From UBA4675 sp964601265 (GTDB lineage: Bacteria > Bacillota > Clostridia > Christensenellales > Borkfalkiaceae): a DNA stretch of 36,224 nt. Where the stretch lies: contig CAZRMT010000006.1 in assembly GCA_964601265.1 (NCBI GenBank), positions 1-36,224 on the forward strand, given 5' to 3'. This document shows positions 13,512 through 21,635 of the stretch, in pieces; position 1 is the stretch's first letter, and each line of letters begins with the position of its first letter. The position numbers and the translations under genes were made by a program. The notes beneath the pieces were generated by a model that had not been told where the DNA came from, searched no databases, and worked only from the letters and a program-made list of their open reading frames with translations.

Positions 13512-15458
13512 ATGAAAAAAAGATTTATAACCTTATTAGTGGCTATACTTATCGTATTTTCAACGATTTTTGCGGGTTGCGGAACTCAAAACAATAACAA
13601 CTCTTCTCCCGAAGAGAGCAGTTCCGTTGAGGAAAGTTCTTCATCTTCCGCAAGAAGAGAGCCGTTAGTTGCGGAAGAGTCGAACGAGATTTCGTATACC
13701 GATTTATCGAAAGAATTAACTACGGACGAACAAGCAAAAGTCGACGAATTGTTCTATAAAAACAATTTAAACAATTCGGGGGCGGACCCGAGCGTTATAT
13801 ACGTTGAAGAAACGGGATACTATTATATGTACAGTACGGGATTGCTCTATCAAAAGAGTAAAGACCTTATAAATTGGACGACTTCTAAATTGTTCTGGGA
13901 AGACACTAGCGGTACTTGGCTTACGGGACAATGGACTCGTTGGGCTCCCGCCGTTATTTACGACGAGGTTTCGGGAAAATATTTAGCGTTTTTTACGAGT
14001 AGAATTTCTTCTACCTATCGTGGCAAATACACTGCAATGCACGGAGAAACTTCAATAAATTTATCCGAATATAAAGAAGATCATACGTGTTCCGTTTGTT
14101 TAGGTATAAGCGATAGTCCCGACGGACCTTTTAAGCAATGGACGGGAACGGTAAACGGTGGAACTTACGCAAGCGGAGCTTCGTTTAGTTCTTACAATAT
14201 CGGAATAGGCGATATTTTCCTTAACTTTGAAAGAATGGCCGTCGCTAATCCTACCAATTACGATTACGAAGGATTTATAAAGGTTATTGACGTAGAGCCT
14301 TTCGTAGACCCTGCAACGGGCGATAAATATCTTTATATGTGCAGAGATTTAGGCGATAGCGGTTATAAATATACTCAAAGCTCTATTCTTGCAATAAAGA
14401 TGATAGACTGGTTTACACCGGATTATTCAACAGTAACCTTGGTAACTAGGTGCGGTTATGAAAACGTTACGGATAAAACGCCTATGGAAAATTCTGACGA
14501 GGGCGACGTGAACGAAGGACCGTACGTAATATATAATGCGGACGTTAATAAATACTATTTAACTTATAGCTGTAACGGATATTTCGATAAGAGTTATAGG
14601 GTTAAACAAGCGGTAGCCGACAGCCCGTTAGGACCTTTCAAAAAAATCGCTACCGAAAAGGGCGGAGCGCCTCTTGTAACCGAAACCACTTGGCCACACA
14701 GAGCGGGACCGGGACACCACACGTTTACAACGCTTAACGGCGAACTCGTAATGGTTTACCATATGCACCAAACGCCTAATAAGGATTTTGTGTGGCCTAA
14801 TACAAACAGGTGTATAGGCTTTGATAAAATATCTTGGTACGTTAACGAAGACGGGGAAACCGTTATGACGACAAACGGACCTTCTATGAGCTATACGTTA
14901 TATCCTCGTGGCGAAAACGCATATAAAAATATTGCTTCTAGCGGAACGGCGTGGGCGCAAACGAGCGCAGGCGTAACGATTGACGGCGCTAAATATCTTA
15001 ACGACGGAGCTATAAAGACTATGGCGAAAGACGGTAAAGGCGAACTTGCTTTGGCGTTTAGCGGTTCGAGAGATAGAGATATTATATCCGTCGGTATAGA
15101 TTTTTCTTCTTCCGTTTCGGTAAAGGGTATACAGGTATTCAATTCTTTCTCGTTTAGAAATGCGTTCGATTATATACAGGATATAAAGGTGTACTACTAC
15201 GAACAAGGCGTGTTGAAGTGTTCCGAAATAGGAAAGGTCGAGTTCGATTGGAATACCTATTGCTTGAATAATAAAAATTCTAACGATAGACCCGTATATG
15301 CGTCCGGTAACTGCGCAAGCGTGTTATTCGACGAAATATTTAACGTTGTTTCGATAGAGATTCGTTTATATCCTCAAGTTAGAGATAAAATAAATAACTC
15401 ATTAAGCGACGTTGCGGGAGTAGGCGCTTCTGAAATAGTCGTAATCGGTAAAAACTAA
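13512..15458 (+). CDS. Secreted lipoprotein, GH43-type glycosidase with C-terminal discoidin-like domain
   Basis: Signal peptide with lipobox IFAGC (lipidated Cys 23), then a Ser/Glu-rich tether (about 30-55). Residues about 85-440 form a five-bladed-propeller-like glycosidase of the GH43 type: DPSVIYVEE (base, Asp 92), RWAPAVIYD, CLGISDSPDGPF, VIDVEPFVDPATGDKYL (pKa-modulating Asp 259), and NEGPYVIY (acid, Glu 334), ending GHHTFTTLNGELVMVYH. This assignment of the triad is by eye. The C-terminal 170 residues look like a galactose-binding/discoidin fold (NIASSGTAW...YLNDGA...ISVGIDFSSSVSVKGIQVF), a possible sugar-binding module. The likely role is attack on arabinose- or xylose-containing plant polysaccharide at the cell surface; substrate not known. 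Start ATG 13512 has Shine-Dalgarno AGGAG. With the next lipoprotein it forms an insertion between yebC and ruvC. Confidence 0.82.
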   Translation: MKKRFITLLVAILIVFSTIFAGCGTQNNNNSSPEESSSVEESSSSSARREPLVAEESNEISYTDLSKELTTDEQAKVDELFYKNNLNNSGADPSVIYVEETGYYYMYSTGLLYQKSKDLINWTTSKLFWEDTSGTWLTGQWTRWAPAVIYDEVSGKYLAFFTSRISSTYRGKYTAMHGETSINLSEYKEDHTCSVCLGISDSPDGPFKQWTGTVNGGTYASGASFSSYNIGIGDIFLNFERMAVANPTNYDYEGFIKVIDVEPFVDPATGDKYLYMCRDLGDSGYKYTQSSILAIKMIDWFTPDYSTVTLVTRCGYENVTDKTPMENSDEGDVNEGPYVIYNADVNKYYLTYSCNGYFDKSYRVKQAVADSPLGPFKKIATEKGGAPLVTETTWPHRAGPGHHTFTTLNGELVMVYHMHQTPNKDFVWPNTNRCIGFDKISWYVNEDGETVMTTNGPSMSYTLYPRGENAYKNIASSGTAWAQTSAGVTIDGAKYLNDGAIKTMAKDGKGELALAFSGSRDRDIISVGIDFSSSVSVKGIQVFNSFSFRNAFDYIQDIKVYYYEQGVLKCSEIGKVEFDWNTYCLNNKNSNDRPVYASGNCASVLFDEIFNVVSIEIRLYPQVRDKINNSLSDVAGVGASEIVVIGKN

Positions 15459-15484
15459 TCGTTGACGTTTTGTGAATAAAAAAA

Positions 15485-15669
15485 AGCGTTCTGCCGATAC
15501 TAGAACTGTCCAACGGTGGCAGTTAGGCGTAAGTCGTTTAATTTGCCAAACAAATACGTTTAAAGCCGTTGTCGTTATAGTAGTTCGGCTTGCCGAACGC
15601 CGACTGCAAGCGACTTGTTAATGCACTCGGTTATAAAAAGGTCGTTGAAAGACGACCTTTTAGTTTTTT
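15485..15669 (+). ncRNA. Candidate structured RNA in the 347-bp gap between the two lipoprotein genes
   Basis: The gap 15459-15805 has no credible gene. Its first half is rich in inverted repeats: GTTCT/AGAAC (around 15488-15506), ACTGTC/GGCAGT with a 7-base loop (around 15505-15523), AAGTCG (near 15531) with CGACTT (near 15611) enclosing GTTCGGC-TT-GCCGAAC (around 15583-15598), and finally an intrinsic terminator (15636-15669). It could be a small RNA of about 170-185 nt, or only the 3' UTR of the glycosidase mRNA. I do not recognise it as 6S, SRP, tmRNA or a known riboswitch. The rest (15670-15805) is AT-rich and holds no clear promoter or other motif. Confidence 0.3.
15636..15669 (+). terminator. 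Intrinsic terminator after the glycosidase gene
   Basis: Perfect 10-bp stem AAAAGGTCGT (15636-15645) with ACGACCTTTT (15652-15661), 6-base loop, followed by a T-rich tract to 15669. Confidence 0.85.
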
Positions 15670-15805
15670 ACGTAATCGGAAGTTGTTGTTGAGTGAAGTG
15701 CGTATTTAAGCAAACCGATAATTATTTATAAACGTTTAGTCTGGTTTAATTATATTGCTTTATATTTGAATAAACTTTGAAAAATCATAAATCAAGAGGT
15801 TTAAA

Positions 15806-18271
15806 ATGAAAAAAAGATATTTGGTTTTCATATCGTTCGTTTTATCTTTTGTTCTTTTTCTTTTCGCAGGTTGCGGAGAAACAAGGATAAAATATCAAGG
15901 TGACGAAAGTAATTATGCGCCTATTTCGGGAGATTTTGCCGAAAACGGTCTTGCTACTGAAATGGACGGTTCGGTCGGATTAACCTTAACCGCTTCTTCT
16001 TTGGAAAGAAGCGAGGATACTTTTCCTCAAACCGACGCTAAAAAACTAAACGACAACCGAAATTCTACGGTTGAAATTTATTCTTTTTCTACCGATTCTT
16101 CTACGGGAGAAACTTCCGTAGGGGCGGGGTCGGGAATAATAGTCGGTTTTTTGCCGACGGACGAAGCACAAGCGGATAAAGGCGGAACGGTATATATTCT
16201 TACTTGTTTTCACGTTGTTGACGGTGCGTACGGAGTTAATATAAGAGATTTAGACGGAAATATTTTTTCGGCGGGGCTTATAGGCGCAGACACCGAAAAC
16301 GACGTTGCTTTGCTTTGGTCTAAAATAGATTTTAAACCTTCCGTCGCTATAATAGGCGACAGTGCTCAAGCGCAAGTCGGCGAAACGGTTTACGCCATAG
16401 GTAATCCTACGGGTACGCTTGGCGGAACGGTTACGAAAGGAATCGTAAGCGCAAAAGAAAGAAATATTACGGTAGACAATAAAGAAATGACTTTAATGCA
16501 AATAGACGCCGCAGTAAATAACGGGAATTCCGGCGGAGGTGTTTACACTGCGGACGGATATTTAATCGGTATGGTAAACGCGGGTATTACCTATAAAGAC
16601 GGACTCGGTTTTGCCGTTCCCGCATCTCAAATAGTTAAAAGTCTTTCGGATTTGGTAGAAACTTACCGTGATACCGCGTATAATTCTTACGGCTATATCA
16701 AAAACAGAGCGTCAATCGGCGTAACACTTGCCGAATTAGGGGGAATATACTATCAAATAGACGGCGAGGAAGAAGTTTTAATCTTGACTAACGCCGTGTA
16801 TATTGCCGGTTTATACGAAACGGGCAGTTTTGGTAAGTCCGAGCAACTTCAAGCGGGTAACGACGTTATTTATTCGATAGATATGGGCGACGGTGAAGCG
16901 TATACTCCGTCGGGAAGTCAAGACGCGCTCGATTATATGAGAAAGCACGACAATTTTAAAGTAGGTAACAAAGTAAGATTGTCGATATTGAGATACATGG
17001 CTTCTTTAAGGAGTAACGTTTACGTTTTTGAAAAAGTCGAAGTAGAAGTAACGCTGGTACAACTAATTTATTGTCCTCCTTCGGTGCCGTCAAGCGGGGC
17101 GGAAGAGGCAAACGTATTAAACGGCGGACAAACGGTAACCGACGGCAACACGATTGAGCCGATGACGATTGATTATAATAGTGAACTCGAAGAAGCGTTG
17201 ACCTATAAAGACTATATAGGCGATTTTTCGGATAGTAAATGGGTTTTTAACGGCGCTGTCGTAAGTTTAGTGAGAGCGGACGACAGCGATTCGGTTCTCA
17301 CTGAATGTAGAAAATCCGTCGTAGAACTTTATTCGACTAGGGCAAGCGGAGGTTCTGCGGGTAGCGGTGTAATAGTCGGGTTTCAAGCGGACGAAGAAGG
17401 CGAGGGCGGTATATGTTTTATCGCAACTTGTCACCACTGCGTGGAAGACGCATACAGAATAAACATTAAAGATTTTTACGGCAACACTTATTCCACGGGA
17501 TTGATAGGCTCGGACTTGGTTAGCGACGTCGCTCTTTTATGGACGAGGCTTGATTACACGCCGAGCGTTGCAAGTATAGGCGAATTTTCCGAGTTGAACG
17601 TTTCGGACGAGGTTTACGCAATAGGTAACCCGACGGGAGAGCTTGGCGGAACCGTTTCCAAAGGGATAGTCAGCGCATTGGCGAGGGACGTTTTGGTGGA
17701 TAACAGATATATGACGCTTATGCAAATCGACACGCCTATAAACGGCGGTAATTCGGGTGGAGGACTTTTTACCGAAAGCGGACTTTTGGTCGGGCTTGTA
17801 AACGCGGGACAGGAGTATAAAGACGGTATAGGTTTTGCAATTCCGTCGGATAGAGTTTTAAGCGTTATCAATTCTTTAATCGACACCTATAACGACGACG
17901 TTTATTGTTCGTTCGGATACGTAAAAGGAAGGGTGGACGTGTATTCGGTTATATTCGAAGACGCATATTCGTTTTTAGGTTCGTATTTAGGCGTTGAAGT
18001 TACCGATATCGACGAGAAAAGCTCCGCTTACGAAGCGGGACTTAGAGAAGGCGATTACATAACGAAGGTTACTTTCGCTTCTTCAGGCAGTTACCAACAA
18101 ACTTGTTTGGTTGAGTCGGCTAGCGACCTTGCGGTGTTTTTGTATTCGTTAAATTTACAGCTCGGCGATAAAATCACTATAAATTTTACAAGGGGCAGAA
18201 ACAGCTATACTATTAGCGTTACGACCGAGCAGTATATTTACACACCGCCCGCCGTTCCTACGTTAGAGTAG
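15806..18271 (+). CDS. Lipoprotein with two HtrA-type serine protease units (protease-PDZ-protease-PDZ)
   Basis: Signal peptide with lipobox LFAGC (Cys 23) places it on the outer face of the membrane. Trypsin-like domain 1 (about 85-285): His 136 in LTCFHVVD, Asp 166 in ENDVALL, Ser 242 in NNGNSGGGVY. A weaker PDZ-like segment (about 300-420) follows, then a short linker. Trypsin-like domain 2 (about 500-690): His 544 in TCHHCVED, Asp 574 in SDVALL, Ser 650 in GGNSGGGLF. The last domain is a clear PDZ (about 705-815, YLGVEVTDIDEKSSAYEAGLREGDYI). Both triads are complete, and the halves share long near-identical stretches such as VYAIGNPTG-LGGTV-KGIVSA, so the gene arose by internal duplication. 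HtrA enzymes normally have one protease domain and trimerise; a covalent pair is unusual. Likely a protein-quality or processing protease at the cell surface. Start ATG 15806 has AGAGG upstream; its own terminator follows. Confidence 0.9.
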   Translation: MKKRYLVFISFVLSFVLFLFAGCGETRIKYQGDESNYAPISGDFAENGLATEMDGSVGLTLTASSLERSEDTFPQTDAKKLNDNRNSTVEIYSFSTDSSTGETSVGAGSGIIVGFLPTDEAQADKGGTVYILTCFHVVDGAYGVNIRDLDGNIFSAGLIGADTENDVALLWSKIDFKPSVAIIGDSAQAQVGETVYAIGNPTGTLGGTVTKGIVSAKERNITVDNKEMTLMQIDAAVNNGNSGGGVYTADGYLIGMVNAGITYKDGLGFAVPASQIVKSLSDLVETYRDTAYNSYGYIKNRASIGVTLAELGGIYYQIDGEEEVLILTNAVYIAGLYETGSFGKSEQLQAGNDVIYSIDMGDGEAYTPSGSQDALDYMRKHDNFKVGNKVRLSILRYMASLRSNVYVFEKVEVEVTLVQLIYCPPSVPSSGAEEANVLNGGQTVTDGNTIEPMTIDYNSELEEALTYKDYIGDFSDSKWVFNGAVVSLVRADDSDSVLTECRKSVVELYSTRASGGSAGSGVIVGFQADEEGEGGICFIATCHHCVEDAYRINIKDFYGNTYSTGLIGSDLVSDVALLWTRLDYTPSVASIGEFSELNVSDEVYAIGNPTGELGGTVSKGIVSALARDVLVDNRYMTLMQIDTPINGGNSGGGLFTESGLLVGLVNAGQEYKDGIGFAIPSDRVLSVINSLIDTYNDDVYCSFGYVKGRVDVYSVIFEDAYSFLGSYLGVEVTDIDEKSSAYEAGLREGDYITKVTFASSGSYQQTCLVESASDLAVFLYSLNLQLGDKITINFTRGRNSYTISVTTEQYIYTPPAVPTLE

Positions 18272-18296
18272 TTCTTTATAAATTAAATTATTTTAC

Positions 18297-18346
18297 GCAT
18301 ATACGAAACGTGTTTCTCAAAAAACAATTTCGTATATGCTTTTTTA
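18297..18346 (+). terminator. Terminator of the double-protease gene
   Basis: Perfect 12-bp stem GCATATACGAAA (18297-18308) with TTTCGTATATGC (18328-18339), 19-base loop, then TTTTTT. Confidence 0.85.
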
Positions 18347-18390
18347 ATAAAAACTCTTTTGTCTTTGTCTGGGGAAAGGGACGGAATGAC

Positions 18391-18419
18391 TTGACACCTG
18401 ATTAGTTATGTATTAAAAT
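18391..18419 (+). promoter_or_regulatory. Promoter of the ruvCAB-queA-tgt operon
   Basis: TTGACA (18391-18396), 17 bases, TAAAAT (18414-18419), 33 bases before the ruvC start. It is the only strong promoter before the tightly packed genes that follow. Confidence 0.8.
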
Positions 18420-18451
18420 ATAGATAGATTATAATGGGGGCGAACGGGTAA

Positions 18452-18946
18452 TTGAGAATACTTGGTATAGACCCCGGACTTGCTACAATGGGGTTCGGTG
18501 TAATAGACGTCGTAAACGGAAAAAGTTCCGTCGTTGATTACGGGGTAATTTTAACCTCCAAAAACGAGGCGTTTCCGACGAGGCTTGCGATAATCGAAAA
18601 GGGCGTAAAAGAGCTGATAAAAAAGTTTACCCCCGACGAAATAGCGTTGGAAGAGCTTTTTTTCAACAATAACGTAAAAACGGCTATAGACGTGGCGCAA
18701 GCAAGAGGCGTTATTTTGCTAACTTGCGTAAAAGATTGCGGAAGACTGTTTGAGTACACACCTCTTCAAATCAAGCAAGCTTTAACTGGCTACGGCAGAG
18801 CCGAAAAAAAACAAATACAACAAATGGTGGCAACCTTTCTCGGATTAAAGGCTATTCCTAAACCCGACGACGCCGCCGACGCTTTAGCTGTGGCGTTAAC
18901 GCACGCAAATACAAACAGATTTAGCGATCAATTCGGAATAAAATGA
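18452..18946 (+). CDS. ruvC: Crossover junction endodeoxyribonuclease RuvC
   Basis: Resolves Holliday junctions by paired nicks, working with RuvAB. 164 residues, usual length. RNase H-like fold with MRILGIDPGLATMGFG (catalytic Asp 7), LEELFFNNN (Glu), and PDDAADALAVALTHA with the C-terminal Asp pair. The start is TTG: the codon immediately before it is TAA, so no earlier start is possible, and homology begins exactly at MRILGIDPG. The Shine-Dalgarno is GGGGG at 18436-18440. It overlaps ruvA by four bases (ATGA). Confidence 0.95.
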   Translation: MRILGIDPGLATMGFGVIDVVNGKSSVVDYGVILTSKNEAFPTRLAIIEKGVKELIKKFTPDEIALEELFFNNNVKTAIDVAQARGVILLTCVKDCGRLFEYTPLQIKQALTGYGRAEKKQIQQMVATFLGLKAIPKPDDAADALAVALTHANTNRFSDQFGIK

Positions 18947-19509
18947 TAGGATATTTAAAGGGTGAACTGATTTCTTTTAAGGATAATACCGTAATTTTAA
19001 GCGTAAACGGAGTAGGGTACGAGGTAAATTGCACTTCTTCCACTACCGCAAGACTAATAAATAACCGTGGGGGCGAAGTGTACGTGTATACCGCCGTAAA
19101 AGAGGACGGAATTTATCTTTACGGGTTCGACAACGAGCAAGAAAAGGAAATGTTTTTAAAATTGATAGGCGTTTCGGGATTAGGACCCAAAGGGGCGTTG
19201 TCGATTTTATCTTCGCTCGGGTTGAACGCCACAAGGACATGTATTTTATCTTCCGACGTAAAAACTCTTTCTTCGGTTAAGGGGTTAGGGAAAAAGACGG
19301 CGGAAAAAATCATAGTCGAACTGCGCGGAGGATTACCTATGGACGACGGCGGAGCGGTTTCGGTAAGCGAAAACGACGAGGCTGTTATGGCGTTGACGTC
19401 GTTAGGGTTCGATAGGAATTCAGCCGTAAAAGCCGTTGAAAAAGCCAGAGCCGACGGCGCAAGCGGATTAGAAGAAGTTATAGCGGTAGCATTGAGGAAC
19501 GTGAGATGA
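18943..19509 (+). CDS. ruvA: Holliday junction branch migration protein RuvA
   Basis: Junction-binding subunit of the RuvAB motor. 188 residues: N-terminal OB fold (MIGYLKGELISF, NGVGYEVNC), helix-hairpin-helix region (LIGVSGLGPKGALSILSSL, LSSVKGLGKKTAEKIIVEL) and the C-terminal RuvB-contacting domain (VMALTSLGFDRNSAVKAV). All typical elements are present. Its ends overlap ruvC and ruvB by four bases each, so the three are translationally coupled. Confidence 0.97.
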   Translation: MIGYLKGELISFKDNTVILSVNGVGYEVNCTSSTTARLINNRGGEVYVYTAVKEDGIYLYGFDNEQEKEMFLKLIGVSGLGPKGALSILSSLGLNATRTCILSSDVKTLSSVKGLGKKTAEKIIVELRGGLPMDDGGAVSVSENDEAVMALTSLGFDRNSAVKAVEKARADGASGLEEVIAVALRNVR

Positions 19510-20570
19510 ACGAAGATTTTAACGGAATAGTCGACAATCAAGATTTAATCGTGTCTACAAAAACGGAGGGCGACGAAATAGAAAACGTTTTGCGTCCGAA
19601 GTCTATGGATGGATATATCGGACAAACGAAGGCAAAGGACAATCTTTGCGTTTTTATGCAGTCCGCAAAAATGCGAGGCGAGGCGTTAGACCACGTTTTG
19701 CTATACGGGCCCGCGGGACTCGGTAAAACTACGCTTGCGCACATTATCGCTAACGAAATGGGCGTGCAAATTAAGGTTACAAGCGGTCCTTCTATCGAAA
19801 AATCGGGAGATTTAGCCGCGATACTTACAAATCTCAACGAGGGCGACGTTTTGTTTATAGACGAAATTCATCGTCTTAATCACAACGTTGAGGAAATTTT
19901 ATATCCCGCAATGGAAGATTTTTCGCTTGACTTTATAATCGGAAAAGGACCTTCTGCCCGTAGCGTGCAAATACCGCTTAAAAAGTTCACTTTAATAGGG
20001 GCGACGACGAAAGCGGGAATGTTGTCCACGCCTTTAAGGGATAGATTCGGCGTACTTTTAAAACTTGAAATGTACACCAAAGAAGAACTTTCGGAGATAA
20101 TTGTTCGTTCGGCTGAAAAGCTAGGGATAAGAATTGACGAAAGGGCGAGTTTGGAGCTTGCTAAAAGAAGCCGTGGAACTCCGAGAATCGCGAACAGGCT
20201 TTTAAGAAGAATTAGAGATTTTTCAATAGTTTTAAACCACGACGAAATAACTTTAGAGGATACTAAACTTGCTTTAAAACGCCTCGATATAGACGAATTG
20301 GGACTGGACAATATAGATATAAGACTGTTAACTACTATGATTGACAAGTTCAAAGGCGGTCCCGTGGGGCTAGAAACGCTGGCGATGACTATAAACGAAG
20401 ATTCCAACACGCTGGAAGACGTTTACGAGCCGTACCTATTGCAACTCGGATTTATTACGAGAACGCCGAGAGGCAGAGTATGTTTGCAAAAAGCGTACGA
20501 GCATATAGGCAGAACTTACAAAGGGGGAAGTCAGGCGTCTATTTTCGATTCTGACGACGACAATGCTTAA
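19506..20570 (+). CDS. ruvB: Holliday junction branch migration ATPase RuvB
   Basis: Hexameric AAA+ motor that pulls DNA through RuvA-bound junctions. 354 residues: VLRPKSMDGYIGQ N-terminal motif, Walker A GPAGLGKTTLA, Walker B VLFIDEIHRL, sensor 1 LIGATTKAGML, arginine finger region PLRDRFGVLLKLE, sensor 2 RGTPRIANRLLRR, and the C-terminal winged helix (EDVYEPYLLQLGFITRTPRGR). All normal. It overlaps queA by eight bases. Confidence 0.98.
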   Translation: MNEDFNGIVDNQDLIVSTKTEGDEIENVLRPKSMDGYIGQTKAKDNLCVFMQSAKMRGEALDHVLLYGPAGLGKTTLAHIIANEMGVQIKVTSGPSIEKSGDLAAILTNLNEGDVLFIDEIHRLNHNVEEILYPAMEDFSLDFIIGKGPSARSVQIPLKKFTLIGATTKAGMLSTPLRDRFGVLLKLEMYTKEELSEIIVRSAEKLGIRIDERASLELAKRSRGTPRIANRLLRRIRDFSIVLNHDEITLEDTKLALKRLDIDELGLDNIDIRLLTTMIDKFKGGPVGLETLAMTINEDSNTLEDVYEPYLLQLGFITRTPRGRVCLQKAYEHIGRTYKGGSQASIFDSDDDNA

Positions 20571-21588
20571 AAAAAGTGATTTTTATTACGATTTACCGGA
20601 AGAGCTTATCGCTCAAACGCCCGTGGAGCCGAGAGATAGTTCAAGACTTTTGGTGTACGACGAAAAAGCGGATAAAATCGAACATAAAATTTTTAGAGAT
20701 ATTTTAGATTATTTTAATAAGGGCGATTTGCTCGTTATAAACAATACCAAAGTTTATCCCGCAAGAGTTTACGCAAAAGGCAAAAACGGCGGAAAAATGG
20801 AAATTCTTTTACTAAAACGCCTAAATTTGACCGAATGGGAATGTTTGGTAAAACCGGGCAAAAGGGCAAAAATCGGCGAAAGTTTTACGGTAAACGACGA
20901 GCTTTCCTTTACGATTTTAGACAATGCCGAGGGCGGTGGAAGAAAAATTGCGTTTACTTTCGACGGGGTATTCGAGGACATTTTGTCTAGGGTAGGCGAA
21001 ATGCCTTTACCGCCTTATATCAAAGAAAAGCTTGAAAATCAATCGCGCTACCAAACGGTGTACGCCAAAAACGAGGGTAGTTCCGCCGCGCCTACTGCAG
21101 GATTGCATTTTACCAACGAGCTTATCGAAAAACTAAAAGAAAAAGGCGTCGAGTTTGCAGAAGTCGAGTTGAATGTGGGGTTGGGAACTTTCCGTCCCGT
21201 TAAGGAAGAAAACGTCTTAGACCATAAAATGCACACGGAACACTATTATATAGACGAAAAAAACGCCGAAATAATAAATAGGCACAAGAAAAACGGCGAC
21301 AGAATAATTGCCGTAGGCACGACTTCCGTAAGAACGCTTGAAACCGTTGCGGACGAAAAGGGTTTCGTTAAGGCGTGCTCGGGCGATACGTCGATTTTTA
21401 TTTATCCTTCGTATAAGTTTAAATGCGTAAACGGGCTAATCACTAATTTTCACTTGCCTGAATCCACTTTGATTATGCTTGTATCGGCTTTTTTAACAAG
21501 AGAGAAAACTTTAAGTTTGTACGAGCTTGCCGTAAAAGAAAAATACAGATTTTTCAGTTTTGGCGACGCGATGTTATTGCTTAAATAA
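20563..21588 (+). CDS. queA: S-adenosylmethionine:tRNA ribosyltransferase-isomerase QueA
   Basis: Adds the epoxycyclopentane ring, taken from the ribose of SAM, to preQ1 in tRNA, giving epoxyqueuosine. 341 residues with typical motifs: FYYDLPEELIAQTP, RDSSRLLVYD, DLLVINNTKVYPAR, AAPTAGLHFTNEL, VGLGTFRPVK, MHTEHYYID, GTTSVRTLET and TNFHLPESTLIMLVSAF. It overlaps ruvB and is followed 47 bases later by tgt, the preceding enzyme of the pathway; this pairing is conserved in Bacillota. Confidence 0.97.
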   Translation: MLKKSDFYYDLPEELIAQTPVEPRDSSRLLVYDEKADKIEHKIFRDILDYFNKGDLLVINNTKVYPARVYAKGKNGGKMEILLLKRLNLTEWECLVKPGKRAKIGESFTVNDELSFTILDNAEGGGRKIAFTFDGVFEDILSRVGEMPLPPYIKEKLENQSRYQTVYAKNEGSSAAPTAGLHFTNELIEKLKEKGVEFAEVELNVGLGTFRPVKEENVLDHKMHTEHYYIDEKNAEIINRHKKNGDRIIAVGTTSVRTLETVADEKGFVKACSGDTSIFIYPSYKFKCVNGLITNFHLPESTLIMLVSAFLTREKTLSLYELAVKEKYRFFSFGDAMLLLK

Positions 21589-21635
21589 TTTATTTTGCGT
21601 TAAGGTAAATATTATACGATAAAAAACGGAGAACA

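Noticed and set aside
13512..15458. Loss of the GH43 pKa-modulating Asp, because WAP is followed by Ala
   Set aside because: The catalytic modulator in GH43 is the Asp of the later DP-x-F-x-D-x2-G-type segment, which here corresponds to Asp 259; the triad therefore appears complete.
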